From Gordonia sp. X0973 (GTDB taxonomy: Bacteria; Actinomycetota; Actinomycetes; Mycobacteriales; Mycobacteriaceae), in contig NZ_CP054691.1 of the NCBI RefSeq assembly GCF_013348785.1, positions 930,001 to 994,000 on the forward strand: a stretch of DNA of 64,000 bases, given 5' to 3'. Made by a program: the position numbers and the translations under genes. Positions within the stretch are counted from its first letter, which is position 1. Each line of letters opens with the position of its first letter. Positions 14,817 to 22,696 of this stretch are shown here, one piece after another. The notes below the pieces were generated by a model that saw nothing but the letters and a program-made list of their open reading frames with translations, searched no databases and was not told where the DNA came from.

Positions 14817-16242
14817 GATCCCCGATCACCAGGGGCAGGCGGAACCCGACGGCCGCACCGTGCCCGGAACCGCCGGCACCGTCGGAGCCGCCGGACGCAT
14901 CGCCGACGATCACCTCCCCGTCGTGGGCGGTCACGATCTCGCTGACGATGGCCAACCCCAGACCGGAGCCACCGGTGCGCCGTCCGCGCGCCTGATCCAG
15001 GCGCACGAACCGCTCCAGCACCCGTGCCTTGTCCGCGTCGGGGATGCCGGGCCCGTCGTCGGCAACGGTCACCGTCACCGACTCGTCGTCGACGGCCATC
15101 TCGACGGCGATGCGGGTCACCGCGTGGCGCACCGCGTTGTCGACGATGTTGCGCAGCGCGCGGGCGACCTTCTCCCCGTCGACGCTGACCCGCGCCGGAC
15201 GCAGGTGCGCATCGACGACGAGATCGGTCAGCGCCGTCACCCGCGCGACCTCGGCGCCCACGATGTCGTCGAGGTCGGTCTCGGCGACGTGCAGCGCGAG
15301 GCCGCTCTCGTCGGCGCGGGCGAGCAGGAGCAGGTCGGCAACCATCTGCTGCAGGCGCAGCGCGTCGGGGAGCATGACCGATCCGACGGTGTCGGCGTCG
15401 ATCGGCTGGCCCTTCTCGTTGGCCAGATCGAGGAGTCCGACGATCGTCGTCAACGGGCTGTTGAGTTCGTGTGAGGCGTCGTTGACGAAACGGACCTGCC
15501 GCGTGCGCGCGTCTTCGATACGCGTCAGCATGCGGTTCATCGTCACCGCCAGCGTGGAGATCTCGTCACCGGTCGCCGGCACCGGGACGCGCCGGCTCAG
15601 GTCGCCGCCGGAAATCTCGTCGACGCGGCGGCGCAGCTCGTCGACGGGGGCCAGTGCCCGTCCGACGAAGTAGTGGGTCAGCACCGCCATGCCGATCACG
15701 ATCAGCGGGAAGAGGATGCAGCACAGCACGGCCACCAGCACGACGAGGTGGTTGATCGGCTCCTCGGCGGCCCCCACAGCGATGGTGAGGTGCCCGTGGC
15801 GCCCGTCGATTCCCTTGGCGCTGGTGCGGAACTCCACGTCGTCGGCGCTCGCGTGGGCGCCGTGGATGACTCGGACCTGCCCGGCCGGGACCGGGGTGCT
15901 CAGCGGCCGGGAGAACTCCGGATTGTTGACCCGCAGGACCCGCCCGTGGGAGTCGAGGATTTGGATCACGTCCACGTTGCGCGTCGGCGTCAGCAAGGCG
16001 TGGTCGATCCCGTCGATCCCCTCCGACGGGAGCGCAGTGGCGATCTGCTCGGCGCGCGACTGGGTGGCCGAATCGGCGTTGCGCAGCAGGATGTGGCGCA
16101 GCGTGAACACCATCGCGACGGCGGCGACCGCCAGCGCCACGGTCACCAGCGCGGTCGCGAGCAGCGTCAGACGTGCGCGCACCGGCCGCAGCCGGTTCAG
16201 CACCGGCCGCGACCGCACGCGGATCCGCTCGCCGCTCGCCAT
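14755..16242 (-). CDS. Sensor histidine kinase, partner of the OmpR-type regulator
   Basis: A 495-residue membrane kinase: transmembrane helices at about 25-48 and 165-189 enclose an extracytoplasmic sensor domain of about 115 residues. A HAMP domain (190-245) follows, then the dimerisation domain with phospho-acceptor His258 (NDASHELNSPL), N-box DNAVRHA, and G-boxes DDGPGIP and GGSGLGLAIV. It starts 2 bases after the stop of the upstream COG4705 gene and is the last gene of a four-gene operon. The C-terminal 20 residues (about SRRVRAGSRRRAPSRSPCD) are read antisense over the regulator gene and look like a recent extension past a lost stop. Confidence 0.88.
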   Translation of the reverse strand: MASGERIRVRSRPVLNRLRPVRARLTLLATALVTVALAVAAVAMVFTLRHILLRNADSATQSRAEQIATALPSEGIDGIDHALLTPTRNVDVIQILDSHGRVLRVNNPEFSRPLSTPVPAGQVRVIHGAHASADDVEFRTSAKGIDGRHGHLTIAVGAAEEPINHLVVLVAVLCCILFPLIVIGMAVLTHYFVGRALAPVDELRRRVDEISGGDLSRRVPVPATGDEISTLAVTMNRMLTRIEDARTRQVRFVNDASHELNSPLTTIVGLLDLANEKGQPIDADTVGSVMLPDALRLQQMVADLLLLARADESGLALHVAETDLDDIVGAEVARVTALTDLVVDAHLRPARVSVDGEKVARALRNIVDNAVRHAVTRIAVEMAVDDESVTVTVADDGPGIPDADKARVLERFVRLDQARGRRTGGSGLGLAIVSEIVTAHDGEVIVGDASGGSDGAGGSGHGAAVGFRLPLVIGDLSRRVRAGSRRRAPSRSPCD

Positions 16243-16244
16243 TC

Positions 16245-17075
16245 TCACGACGGTAGTGCGCGCGCGTCGTTCTCGATGCGATCCACCCTCGTCACGGTCA
16301 GGAAACCGACCAGCGCGACGATCACCAGCAGGAACACGATGTTGACGATCGACGAGTTCCAGCCCAGACCGCCGTTGGCCCTCGGCTGGGTCAGTAGGTC
16401 GCCCATCGAGGCGCCGAGCGGGCGGGTGACGATGTAGGCCGCCCAGAACGCGAACACCGAGTTCAGCTTGAATCCGAGATGGGCGACGGTGATGACGGCG
16501 ATGATCACCGCGAACATGAGGAGCGACTTCGGGTAACCCAAGGCCATCTTCTCGCCGATGAGGTCGCCGGCAGCGGTGCCGAGCGCGAAGGTCACCAGCA
16601 CGGCGAGCCAATAGAACATTTCACGGCGAGGGGTGCGGATCGAGTGGATCGACAGGGTTCCCTCGACCCGGTACCAGGCGGCGAACACCACCACGAGTGC
16701 CACGGCGAACACGGCCGTCGACACCTCGAGCGGGATGTGCAGCGCGTCGGTCATGTTGTCGGTGATCAACGTGCCGGTCACGCTGATCACCAGGACGGCG
16801 GCCCAGTACACCGCCGGGACATAGCGGTCGACGCGGAACTGGACGGCGAGGATCACCGCCAGCAGGATGACTGTCACGACCGTCGTCCACTGCAGGCCGA
16901 AGCCCAGGTTCATGTTCAGGTAGTCCGCCGCGGTTTCGCCGACGGTCGTCGCGAGGATCTTGATGATCCAGAAATAGATCGTGACCTCGGGAACCTTGCT
17001 CAGCAGATACTTCGTCGGCGACTGGCTCCCTCGCATCCGGGGTGTCAGCTTGTCGTTCATGGGCCTGTCGTTCAT
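16245..17075 (-). CDS. COG4705 membrane protein with fourfold internal repeat (second paralogue)
   Basis: A 276-residue polytopic protein, 8 or so hydrophobic helices. Four copies of an acidic loop motif recur: TTVGETAADYLNMNLGFG, GTLITDNMTDALHIPL, GTAAGDLIGEKMALGY and PLGASMGDLLTQPRANGGLGW. The pattern G-x3-GD/E-x2-L then LG is that of COG4705 'membrane-anchored proteins' of unknown function. Start ATG 17075 with AAAGGA 8 bases upstream, overlapping the PAP2 gene by 4 bases; the histidine kinase follows after 2 bases. Conserved acids inside helices suggest ion or metal handling, but no substrate can be read from the sequence. Confidence 0.75.
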   Translation of the reverse strand: MNDRPMNDKLTPRMRGSQSPTKYLLSKVPEVTIYFWIIKILATTVGETAADYLNMNLGFGLQWTTVVTVILLAVILAVQFRVDRYVPAVYWAAVLVISVTGTLITDNMTDALHIPLEVSTAVFAVALVVVFAAWYRVEGTLSIHSIRTPRREMFYWLAVLVTFALGTAAGDLIGEKMALGYPKSLLMFAVIIAVITVAHLGFKLNSVFAFWAAYIVTRPLGASMGDLLTQPRANGGLGWNSSIVNIVFLLVIVALVGFLTVTRVDRIENDARALPS

Positions 17076-17776
17076 GGGCGGAGTCCTTTCACGGGGAAAC
17101 GGTTGGCGATGCGGTTCAGGAGGTAGGTCGCGATCGGTGGGATCAGCAGGGCGGCCGAGGTGCCCAGCAATGCGCCGCCGACGACGTCGCTGGACCAGTG
17201 CACGCCCAGATACAGCCGGGTCCAGGCGCAGACGACGATCACGGCGGCCGCGACAAGGGCGGCCAGCCCGTGCCAGAGGCGCGGGAGTCCGGCGCCCGCC
17301 ACCAGCAGCAGGGCCACGACGAGCGCGGTGGTGCCGCCGACGTGGCCGGACGGGAAGGAGTAGGTCGCCTCCGGGGTGCCCACCTGCAGGACCTCGGGCG
17401 GTCGCGGCCGCGACACGGCGACCTTGACGACGGTGCCCGCGGCGGCCGCCGCCGCGGCGGCTGCCAGCACCGGCAGTGCGCGCCCGAGGTGGCGGTCACG
17501 CATAACGAGCGCGACGACGATCAGCGCGGTCCACCCGCACATCGCCGCGGGACTGAACAGTCGGCTCAGACCGTCGACGACGGTGGTCAGCCCCGGGGTG
17601 CGGGTGGCGATCAGCTCGCGCAGGATCACCGCGTCGACGCCCAGCGGCCCGGGATGGACCAGGAATACTGCGGCACCGATCAGGACCAGGCCGAACAGGA
17701 CGAGGCCCAGTGCCAGGTGGCCGGTCGCGGGCCGGCCGACGACGAGGGAGCCGGGGGATGGGCGGTCCGGCGTCAC
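17072..17776 (-). CDS. PAP2-family membrane phosphatase
   Basis: A 234-residue integral membrane phosphatase of the phosphatidic acid phosphatase type 2 family. The three catalytic motifs are intact: KVAVSRPRPP (motif 1), SFPSGHVGG (motif 2) and RLYLGVHWSSDVVGG (motif 3, with nucleophile His). It probably dephosphorylates an isoprenoid pyrophosphate or phospholipid at the outer membrane face. The start is GTG in a GTGA overlap with the upstream COG4705 gene, and the stop overlaps the next COG4705 gene by 4 bases, so the three are tightly coupled. Confidence 0.88.
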   Translation of the reverse strand: MTPDRPSPGSLVVGRPATGHLALGLVLFGLVLIGAAVFLVHPGPLGVDAVILRELIATRTPGLTTVVDGLSRLFSPAAMCGWTALIVVALVMRDRHLGRALPVLAAAAAAAAAGTVVKVAVSRPRPPEVLQVGTPEATYSFPSGHVGGTTALVVALLLVAGAGLPRLWHGLAALVAAAVIVVCAWTRLYLGVHWSSDVVGGALLGTSAALLIPPIATYLLNRIANRFPVKGLRP

Positions 17777-18624
17777 CGTGCTGCCCGCTCGTCGCGGCGG
17801 ATGGTGTCGGGGTCGTCGGGATCATCGGGGACGGGAGGCGGCGCGGGGAAGGGCGAGTCGATCCGCGGGCGGCGATAGCCGACGAGGATGCCGACGACGA
17901 GGATCGCCAGCAGCGCGGCCGAGGTTCCCCACGTCCCCAGGCCCAGGCCGCCCTTGGCCACCGGCTTGGAGAGCAGGTCGCCGACCGTGGCGCCGAGCGG
18001 CCGGGTCAGGATGAACGCCAGCCAGAAGAGCAGCACCCCGGAGATGTTGGTGAAGTAATGCGCGGCGAGCAGCGCGGCCATCGTAGCGGCGATGATCGCG
18101 GCGCTGCCGCCGTAGCCGAGGCCGGAACTGTCCGACAGGTAGTCGCCGAATGAGGTGCCCAGCGTGTTGGACAGCAGGATCGCCGCCCAGTACAGCGCCT
18201 CGCCGCGCAGCGTCGTGATGTTGGAGACGTCGAAGGTCTCCCCGCTGAACCGCCAGATCACGAACACGACGACCAGCAGCGACACGAGCAGCGCCGCTCC
18301 CGCCCCGTAGCCGAGCCCGCCGTCGGTGGAGGTACCCGATCCGGGCCCGCGGTTGATGAGGTCGGAGATGGTGGTGCCCGCGGTGCTGGTCGCGGCGATG
18401 ACCGTCCAGTACAGCGCCGGGTGGAAGCTCTTGGCCTTCAACTGCACGGCGAGGCTGACGACGAAAATGCCGAGGAAGAGCAGCGATGCCGCGGCGTACC
18501 CCAGCTTCAGCGTCTGTGCGAGTAGATCGCCGCCGGTTTCACCCAGCGTGGTGGCGGCGATCTTGAGCACCCAGAACAGCACCGTGACCTGGGGCAGTTT
18601 GTAGCGCGACGCGCTGTGGCGCAT
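17773..18624 (-). CDS. COG4705 membrane protein with fourfold internal repeat (first paralogue)
   Basis: A 283-residue protein, first gene of the operon (ribosome binding site AGGAG). The same four acidic motifs as in the second paralogue are visible: TTLGETGGDLLAQTLKLGY, GTTISDLINRG...GGLGYG, GTSFGDYLSDSSGLGYG and PLGATVGDLLSKPVAKGGLGLG. The tail is Pro/Asp-rich (PFPAPPPVPDDPDDPD). It is clearly related to the 16245 gene and probably arose by duplication around the PAP2 gene. The two may form a heteromer. Function unknown. Confidence 0.75.
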   Translation of the reverse strand: MRHSASRYKLPQVTVLFWVLKIAATTLGETGGDLLAQTLKLGYAAASLLFLGIFVVSLAVQLKAKSFHPALYWTVIAATSTAGTTISDLINRGPGSGTSTDGGLGYGAGAALLVSLLVVVFVIWRFSGETFDVSNITTLRGEALYWAAILLSNTLGTSFGDYLSDSSGLGYGGSAAIIAATMAALLAAHYFTNISGVLLFWLAFILTRPLGATVGDLLSKPVAKGGLGLGTWGTSAALLAILVVGILVGYRRPRIDSPFPAPPPVPDDPDDPDTIRRDERAAR

Positions 18625-18674
18625 GACTCTCCTCTTGCGTTCTCCGACTGACGCGTCGACGGTAGGAGTGGAGC

Positions 18675-18692
18675 GCTTAAGGACCGCTGAGT
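18675..18692. promoter_or_regulatory. Direct repeat GCTTAAG-N4-GCTGAGT upstream of the COG4705 operon
   Basis: Two related heptamers with an 11-base period lie 51-68 bases upstream of the first COG4705 start. They resemble the GCTGAGAC pair at 13672-13690 in front of the regulator unit, which suggests that the OmpR-type regulator controls both units. The site is also in the divergent promoter region of the oxidoreductase at 18776. Confidence 0.4.
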
Positions 18693-18775
18693 CTGATTCG
18701 GCGGCGCCCTATAGTCGAAGAATTGCCAGAGTCGACGGGAGCCGACCGAAGCCGTCGACCGAAACGAGGAGTCCC

Positions 18776-19783
18776 ATGTCGAAGCCGCTGCCAGCCGAAT
18801 TCCCCGCCCTCGTCGCCACCGATGTCGACGGTGAGATCAGGCTCAACAGCCAGACCCTCACGCCGGCCGATCTGCCTGCCGGGGAGGTGACCATCGCCGT
18901 CGAATACTCCGGCGTCAACTACAAGGACGCGCTGGCGGTGACCCCGCGCGGCGGTGTGGTCCGCAACTATCCGATCGTCCCGGGCATCGATCTCGCCGGC
19001 ACGGTCGTCTCCTCCGACGACGACGCCTTCGCCCCCGGTGACGCGGTCGTCGCCCACGGCGGGCCGATCGGCACCGACGCCCACGGCGGCTACGCGGCAT
19101 TCGCGCGGGTACCCGCGACGCAGGTCGTGAAGCTCGTCGGGCTGTCCACCCGGGAGGCCGCCGGAATCGGCACCGCCGGGTTCACGTCGGCGGAAAGCGT
19201 TGCTGCGCTGCTGGACCACGGGGTGACGGCCGCCGACGGGCCGGTCGTCGTGACGGGTGCGTCGGGCGGCGTGGGCAGCGTCGCCGTCGATCTGCTGGCC
19301 GCACTCGGATTCGACGTCGTCGCCTCCACCGGCAAGGCCGACGCCGCCGACCTGCTGCGCGAGCTCGGGGCGTCCGACGTCATCGGCCGTCTGCCCGCCG
19401 ACCCCGACGCCAAACCGCGGCCACTGGGCAAGTCGCGCTGGGCCGCCGCCGTCGACTGCGTCGGCGGCGCCACCCTCGCCGATGTCATCAGCACCCTGGA
19501 ATACGGCGGGGCGGTGGCGGCGAGCGGCCTGACCGGCGGGCCGCAGCTCTCGACGACGGTGCTGCCGTTCATCCTCCGCGGCGTGACGCTGTTGGGCATC
19601 GACTCGGTGTCGATCACCCCGGAGAAGCGCCGTGCCATCTGGGGACGGCTGGAGACCGAGCTGCGCCCGGTTCACCTGGAGAAGGTGATCACCGAGATCG
19701 GCTTGGACGAACTCCCCGACTCCCTGGCCTCGATCCGCAACGGGGCCAGCACCGGTCGGACCGTGGTGCGGATCGCGGAGTAG
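18776..19783 (+). CDS. YhdH/AcuI-type quinone oxidoreductase (acrylyl-CoA reductase family)
   Basis: A 335-residue zinc-free medium-chain dehydrogenase. The N-terminal part carries SGVNYKDALAV and PGIDLAGTVV, and the nucleotide-binding domain has VVVTGASGGVGSVAVDLLAALG. The C-terminal half (FILRGVTLLGIDSV, then KRRAIWGRL) is typical of YhdH/YhfP/AcuI, which reduce acrylyl-CoA or related enones with NADPH. Start ATG 18776 with GAGGAG upstream. The longer reading from 18623 runs through the promoter. Confidence 0.88.
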   Translation: MSKPLPAEFPALVATDVDGEIRLNSQTLTPADLPAGEVTIAVEYSGVNYKDALAVTPRGGVVRNYPIVPGIDLAGTVVSSDDDAFAPGDAVVAHGGPIGTDAHGGYAAFARVPATQVVKLVGLSTREAAGIGTAGFTSAESVAALLDHGVTAADGPVVVTGASGGVGSVAVDLLAALGFDVVASTGKADAADLLRELGASDVIGRLPADPDAKPRPLGKSRWAAAVDCVGGATLADVISTLEYGGAVAASGLTGGPQLSTTVLPFILRGVTLLGIDSVSITPEKRRAIWGRLETELRPVHLEKVITEIGLDELPDSLASIRNGASTGRTVVRIAE

Positions 19784-19791
19784 GCGTCGCG

Positions 19792-19838
19792 GGTCTCGAT
19801 ACACCCGTCTCGCTGCGCGCGTGCGGGCACTCGACCAC
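19792..19838. repeat. Dispersed repeat, divergent single copy
   Basis: It begins GGTCTCGATACACCCGTCTCG and ends GGGCACTCGACCACC, with a changed middle (CTGCGCGCGTGC in place of the usual GCTAGCGCCTCGG). It lies between the convergent stops of the oxidoreductase and the phospholipase-like gene, the typical place for this element. Confidence 0.7.
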
Positions 19839-19846
19839 CGTTGGGG

Positions 19847-21385
19847 CTAGACCGGGCCGCTCGGCGCGCGCCGGGTCCCCGGGGCCTGAGCGGGCATGGA
19901 GTTGGGCGGCACCGGGTAGGGCGTGCCGACGGTGGCGGTACCGAGGGCGATGTTGGGGCCGCACTGGGCGAGCGCGGCTTGGACCTTGGGCTGCGGGTCG
20001 GGCAGATTGACCCGACCCGACCGGCGACCGCCGGCGAAGTCGAAGGCCGAGGTCATGTCGCCGGTTGTCTCGCGCCGCCACTTGGTGAGGTTCGGTACCT
20101 CGACGCCGAAACGCGTCTCGAGGAGTCGCAGTTGCGAGGTGTGGTCGAAGACCTCCGAAGCGACGAGACCGCCGCGGCTGTACGGCGAGATCACCAGCCC
20201 GGGGACCCGGTAGCCGAGGCCGATCGGCCCGCGCATCCCGCTCGCCGCCTTCACCTTCGAGAGATCGGGCACGCTCACGTACTCGCCCGGCGTGCCGGGT
20301 GGCGCGGTGGGCGGCGTGACGTGGTCGAAGAAGCCGCCGTTCTCGTCGTAGCTGATGACGAGTGCGGTGCGCTCCCACACCGACCGGTTGGAGGTGAGGA
20401 TGCGCAGCAGGTCGATGATGCCCGCGGCGCCGAGCGCCGCCGGCAGCGCCGGGTGCTCGCACTGCATCAGCGGCGGGATCACCCAGGACACCTTGGGCAG
20501 GCGGCCGGAGCGGACGTCGGCGGCGAAGTCCTGCGGGTAGGTCGGGGCGATGCCGCGTCGGGCGAGTTCGGAATCCGGGTCGGCCGACTGCTTGAAGCAG
20601 CTGATCATCCCGTCGAGCAGCGCGGTGGACAGCGGACCGGCGTCGCGGTTGTTGTAGACCTTCCAGGAAACCCCGGCTTCGGAGAGGTTCTCCGGCATGG
20701 TGCGCCAGCTGTACACGTGCTGCGGCAGGATCGTCGGCGTTTCCAGCAGCGGTCCGCCGTGCCTTCCCTCGGGGTCGAGGGTGGCGCTCATCCAATACAG
20801 CCGGTTGGGGCTGGTGGGGCCGAGGACCGAGCAATGGTAGTTGTCGCAGACGGTGAAGGCCTCCGCCAGCGCGCGGTGGATCGGGATGTCCTTCTCCGTG
20901 TAGTAGCCCATGAGCGCGGGGGCGTTCGCCGCGCCGACCGACGCGATCGACATCGGCAGCCACCGGTCGTTGCGGCCGTGGTTCCAGGCGCGGTGCATAC
21001 CGGCCCACGAGTGGTCCGGGTCGTTGACGCATTCACCGTCGAGGGACGGTCCGCGCGTGGTGTCGAGGCGGAACGGCATCGTGTACCCGCGTCGTGTGGG
21101 GCCGACGCCGGGCGCCCAGCCGCGCTGCTTCCAGGCGGGCGACTTCTCGTCGAAGCCGCGCACCCCGGACATGGTGCCGAAGTAGTGGTCGAAGGAGCGG
21201 TTCTCCTGCATGAAGAAGACGAAGTGGTCGATGTCGTTGAGGGAGCCGGTGCCGGCGGGGTCGGCGGCGTGGGCCTCCTCGATGACCGGTCCGGCCAGGG
21301 AGGCCAGTGCGGCCAGGCTCCCGGTCGCGCCGGCGGCGGCGAGGAGTTCCCGGCGGGTCATTCCGGCGAAGGGGCCATTAGCCAT
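19847..21385 (-). CDS. Phospholipase C-like phosphoesterase, Tat-exported
   Basis: A 512-residue enzyme of the bacterial non-specific phospholipase C/acid phosphatase family. The N-terminus has a twin-arginine signal ([11 protein letters not shown], cleaved near AHAAD). Metal and nucleophile motifs follow: [14 protein letters not shown] (Glu-Asn pair), [22 protein letters not shown] and [10 protein letters not shown]. The mature enzyme would hydrolyse phosphodiesters of phospholipids outside the cell. A possible alternative start is Met9, which keeps the Tat motif. No ribosome binding site is obvious for either. Confidence 0.88.
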   Translation of the reverse strand: MANGPFAGMTRRELLAAAGATGSLAALASLAGPVIEEAHAADPAGTGSLNDIDHFVFFMQENRSFDHYFGTMSGVRGFDEKSPAWKQRGWAPGVGPTRRGYTMPFRLDTTRGPSLDGECVNDPDHSWAGMHRAWNHGRNDRWLPMSIASVGAANAPALMGYYTEKDIPIHRALAEAFTVCDNYHCSVLGPTSPNRLYWMSATLDPEGRHGGPLLETPTILPQHVYSWRTMPENLSEAGVSWKVYNNRDAGPLSTALLDGMISCFKQSADPDSELARRGIAPTYPQDFAADVRSGRLPKVSWVIPPLMQCEHPALPAALGAAGIIDLLRILTSNRSVWERTALVISYDENGGFFDHVTPPTAPPGTPGEYVSVPDLSKVKAASGMRGPIGLGYRVPGLVISPYSRGGLVASEVFDHTSQLRLLETRFGVEVPNLTKWRRETTGDMTSAFDFAGGRRSGRVNLPDPQPKVQAALAQCGPNIALGTATVGTPYPVPPNSMPAQAPGTRRAPSGPV

Positions 21386-21447
21386 GCGCTCTGGTCTATC
21401 ACACGGACGTTAATGTCCGGGAAAACCCGGGAATGCCTCGGAAAACG

Positions 21448-21485
21448 CACAGTGCCCGTCGCCGAGAACGGCGACGAGCACTGTG
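21448..21485. terminator. 17-bp terminator hairpin
   Basis: CACAGTGC-c-CGTCGCCG pairs with CGGCGACG-a-GCACTGTG around an AGAA loop, with one mismatch. It lies 33 bases beyond the stop of the small secreted gene, on that gene's strand, and upstream of the phospholipase start, so it separates the two transcripts. Confidence 0.75.
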
Positions 21486-21517
21486 ATCGAGCTGTCAGGC
21501 GCTGGGAAGGCGACCGA

Positions 21518-21706
21518 TCACGGGAAGCAGAAGTTGAAGCTCATCGATCCGATGGGCGGACCGTAGATGCACACGCGCCAACCAGAGGCCGTCTGGTGTT
21601 CGGCCGCCTGCTGCGGCGTGGCCGCAGACGCGGGCGCGATGGCAATGGCGCCGAGGCTGAGGCCGGCGGCGGCACTGACCACCGCGAGCGAAAGACGTCG
21701 TTTCAT
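21518..21706 (-). CDS. Small secreted protein with two cysteines
   Basis: A 62-residue protein. A signal peptide (MKRRLSLAVVSAAAGLSLG, cleaved near PASA-AT at about residue 28) leaves a mature peptide of only about 34 residues, TPQQAAEHQTASGWRVCIYG and so on, with two Cys that could form one disulfide, ending FNFCFP. Very good ribosome binding site (AGGAGAT) and its own terminator, so it is expressed as a single-gene unit. Family not recognised. Confidence 0.75.
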   Translation of the reverse strand: MKRRLSLAVVSAAAGLSLGAIAIAPASAATPQQAAEHQTASGWRVCIYGPPIGSMSFNFCFP

Positions 21707-21811
21707 CGGGGATCTCCTAGCTAGGCAACAACATGTGTCACAAATGTATATCGCTGCGCATCTCGGGTTCGCGTTTAGGTGGACTTTGATAACCCATCGC
21801 GGGTGAGGGCC

Positions 21812-22573
21812 CTAGGTGACCGTCAAACCGCCGTCGACGGCGATCGTTTGACCGGTGACGTAACCCGCCGCGGCCGAGGCGAGCCAGATCGCCGACGCGG
21901 TGAGTTCGGCCGGGTCGCCGGTGCGACCGGCGAGCATGCGCGGACCCTGCTGCTCCAGGTATTCCGGCGGGTATTGGTCGGTCATCTCCGACTTGAAGAA
22001 CCCGGGCGCCAACGAGTTGACCCGGATGCCCCGTCGCCCGGTCCACTGCTGGGCGAGGTCGCGGGTCATGCCGATGACCCCGGCCTTGCTGGCGGCATAG
22101 GCGGCCTGCGGCAACCCGGCCGTCGTGATGCCGAGGATCGAGGAGATGTTGATGATCGAGCTGCCCGGCTTCATCACCCGGGCGCAGGCCTGCGCCATCC
22201 AATACGACCCGTTCAGATTGATGTCGATGACCTGCCGGAACTGCTCCGGGGTCTCGCGGGTGGCCGGGACGGCGGTGCCGACACCCGCGTTGTTGACCAG
22301 GACGTCGACCCGGCCGAACTTCGCCATCGCCTCGTCGACGACGTGCTGGCAGGCATCGGGGTCGGCCACGTCGCAGGCGACGGACAGGCTGGTGCGGCCG
22401 GTCGGCTCGATGGCCTTGGCGGTCTCGGCGAGCCGGTCGATGCGGCGCGCGGCGAGGACGACGTCGGCACCGGCTTCGGCGAACCCGGTCGCGAAGGAGA
22501 CGCCCAGACCCGACGAGGCGCCGGTCACGATGACGACTTTGTCTTCGACGGAGAAGAGGTCGGTGATGGCCAT
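21812..22573 (-). CDS. Short-chain dehydrogenase/reductase (FabG-like)
   Basis: A 253-residue classical SDR: cofactor loop TGASSGLG (about 17-24), AARR after strand 2 (prefers NADP), NNAG (about 92), catalytic Ser in NISSILG, YAASK as the Tyr-Lys pair, and PGFFKSEM. The C-terminus GQTIAVDGGLTVT is typical. It reduces a ketone or oxidises an alcohol on an unknown substrate, perhaps 3-ketoacyl. Start ATG 22573 has AAAGG at a suitable distance; 22612 would add 13 unlikely residues. It is downstream of an acyl-CoA dehydrogenase with a hairpin between them. Confidence 0.88.
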   Translation of the reverse strand: MAITDLFSVEDKVVIVTGASSGLGVSFATGFAEAGADVVLAARRIDRLAETAKAIEPTGRTSLSVACDVADPDACQHVVDEAMAKFGRVDVLVNNAGVGTAVPATRETPEQFRQVIDINLNGSYWMAQACARVMKPGSSIINISSILGITTAGLPQAAYAASKAGVIGMTRDLAQQWTGRRGIRVNSLAPGFFKSEMTDQYPPEYLEQQGPRMLAGRTGDPAELTASAIWLASAAAGYVTGQTIAVDGGLTVT

Positions 22574-22619
22574 GGACGATGCCTTTCGCGGGAGGGTGGG
22601 GGTGCGGCTCACTCTACGC

Positions 22620-22643
22620 CGGACCGAGCGGGCGCTCGGTCCG
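22620..22643. terminator. Hairpin between acyl-CoA dehydrogenase and SDR genes
   Basis: A perfect 10-bp stem (CGGACCGAGC/GCTCGGTCCG) with a 4-base loop, 54-77 bases beyond the stop of the acyl-CoA dehydrogenase. It suggests that the SDR has its own promoter in the remaining gap. There is no T-tract in the direction of the dehydrogenase transcript. Confidence 0.55.
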
Positions 22644-22696
22644 TTTGGGTGCTTCGCCGTCGGCGCTGCTGCGCACGACGACGTCGCCGCTGGAGT

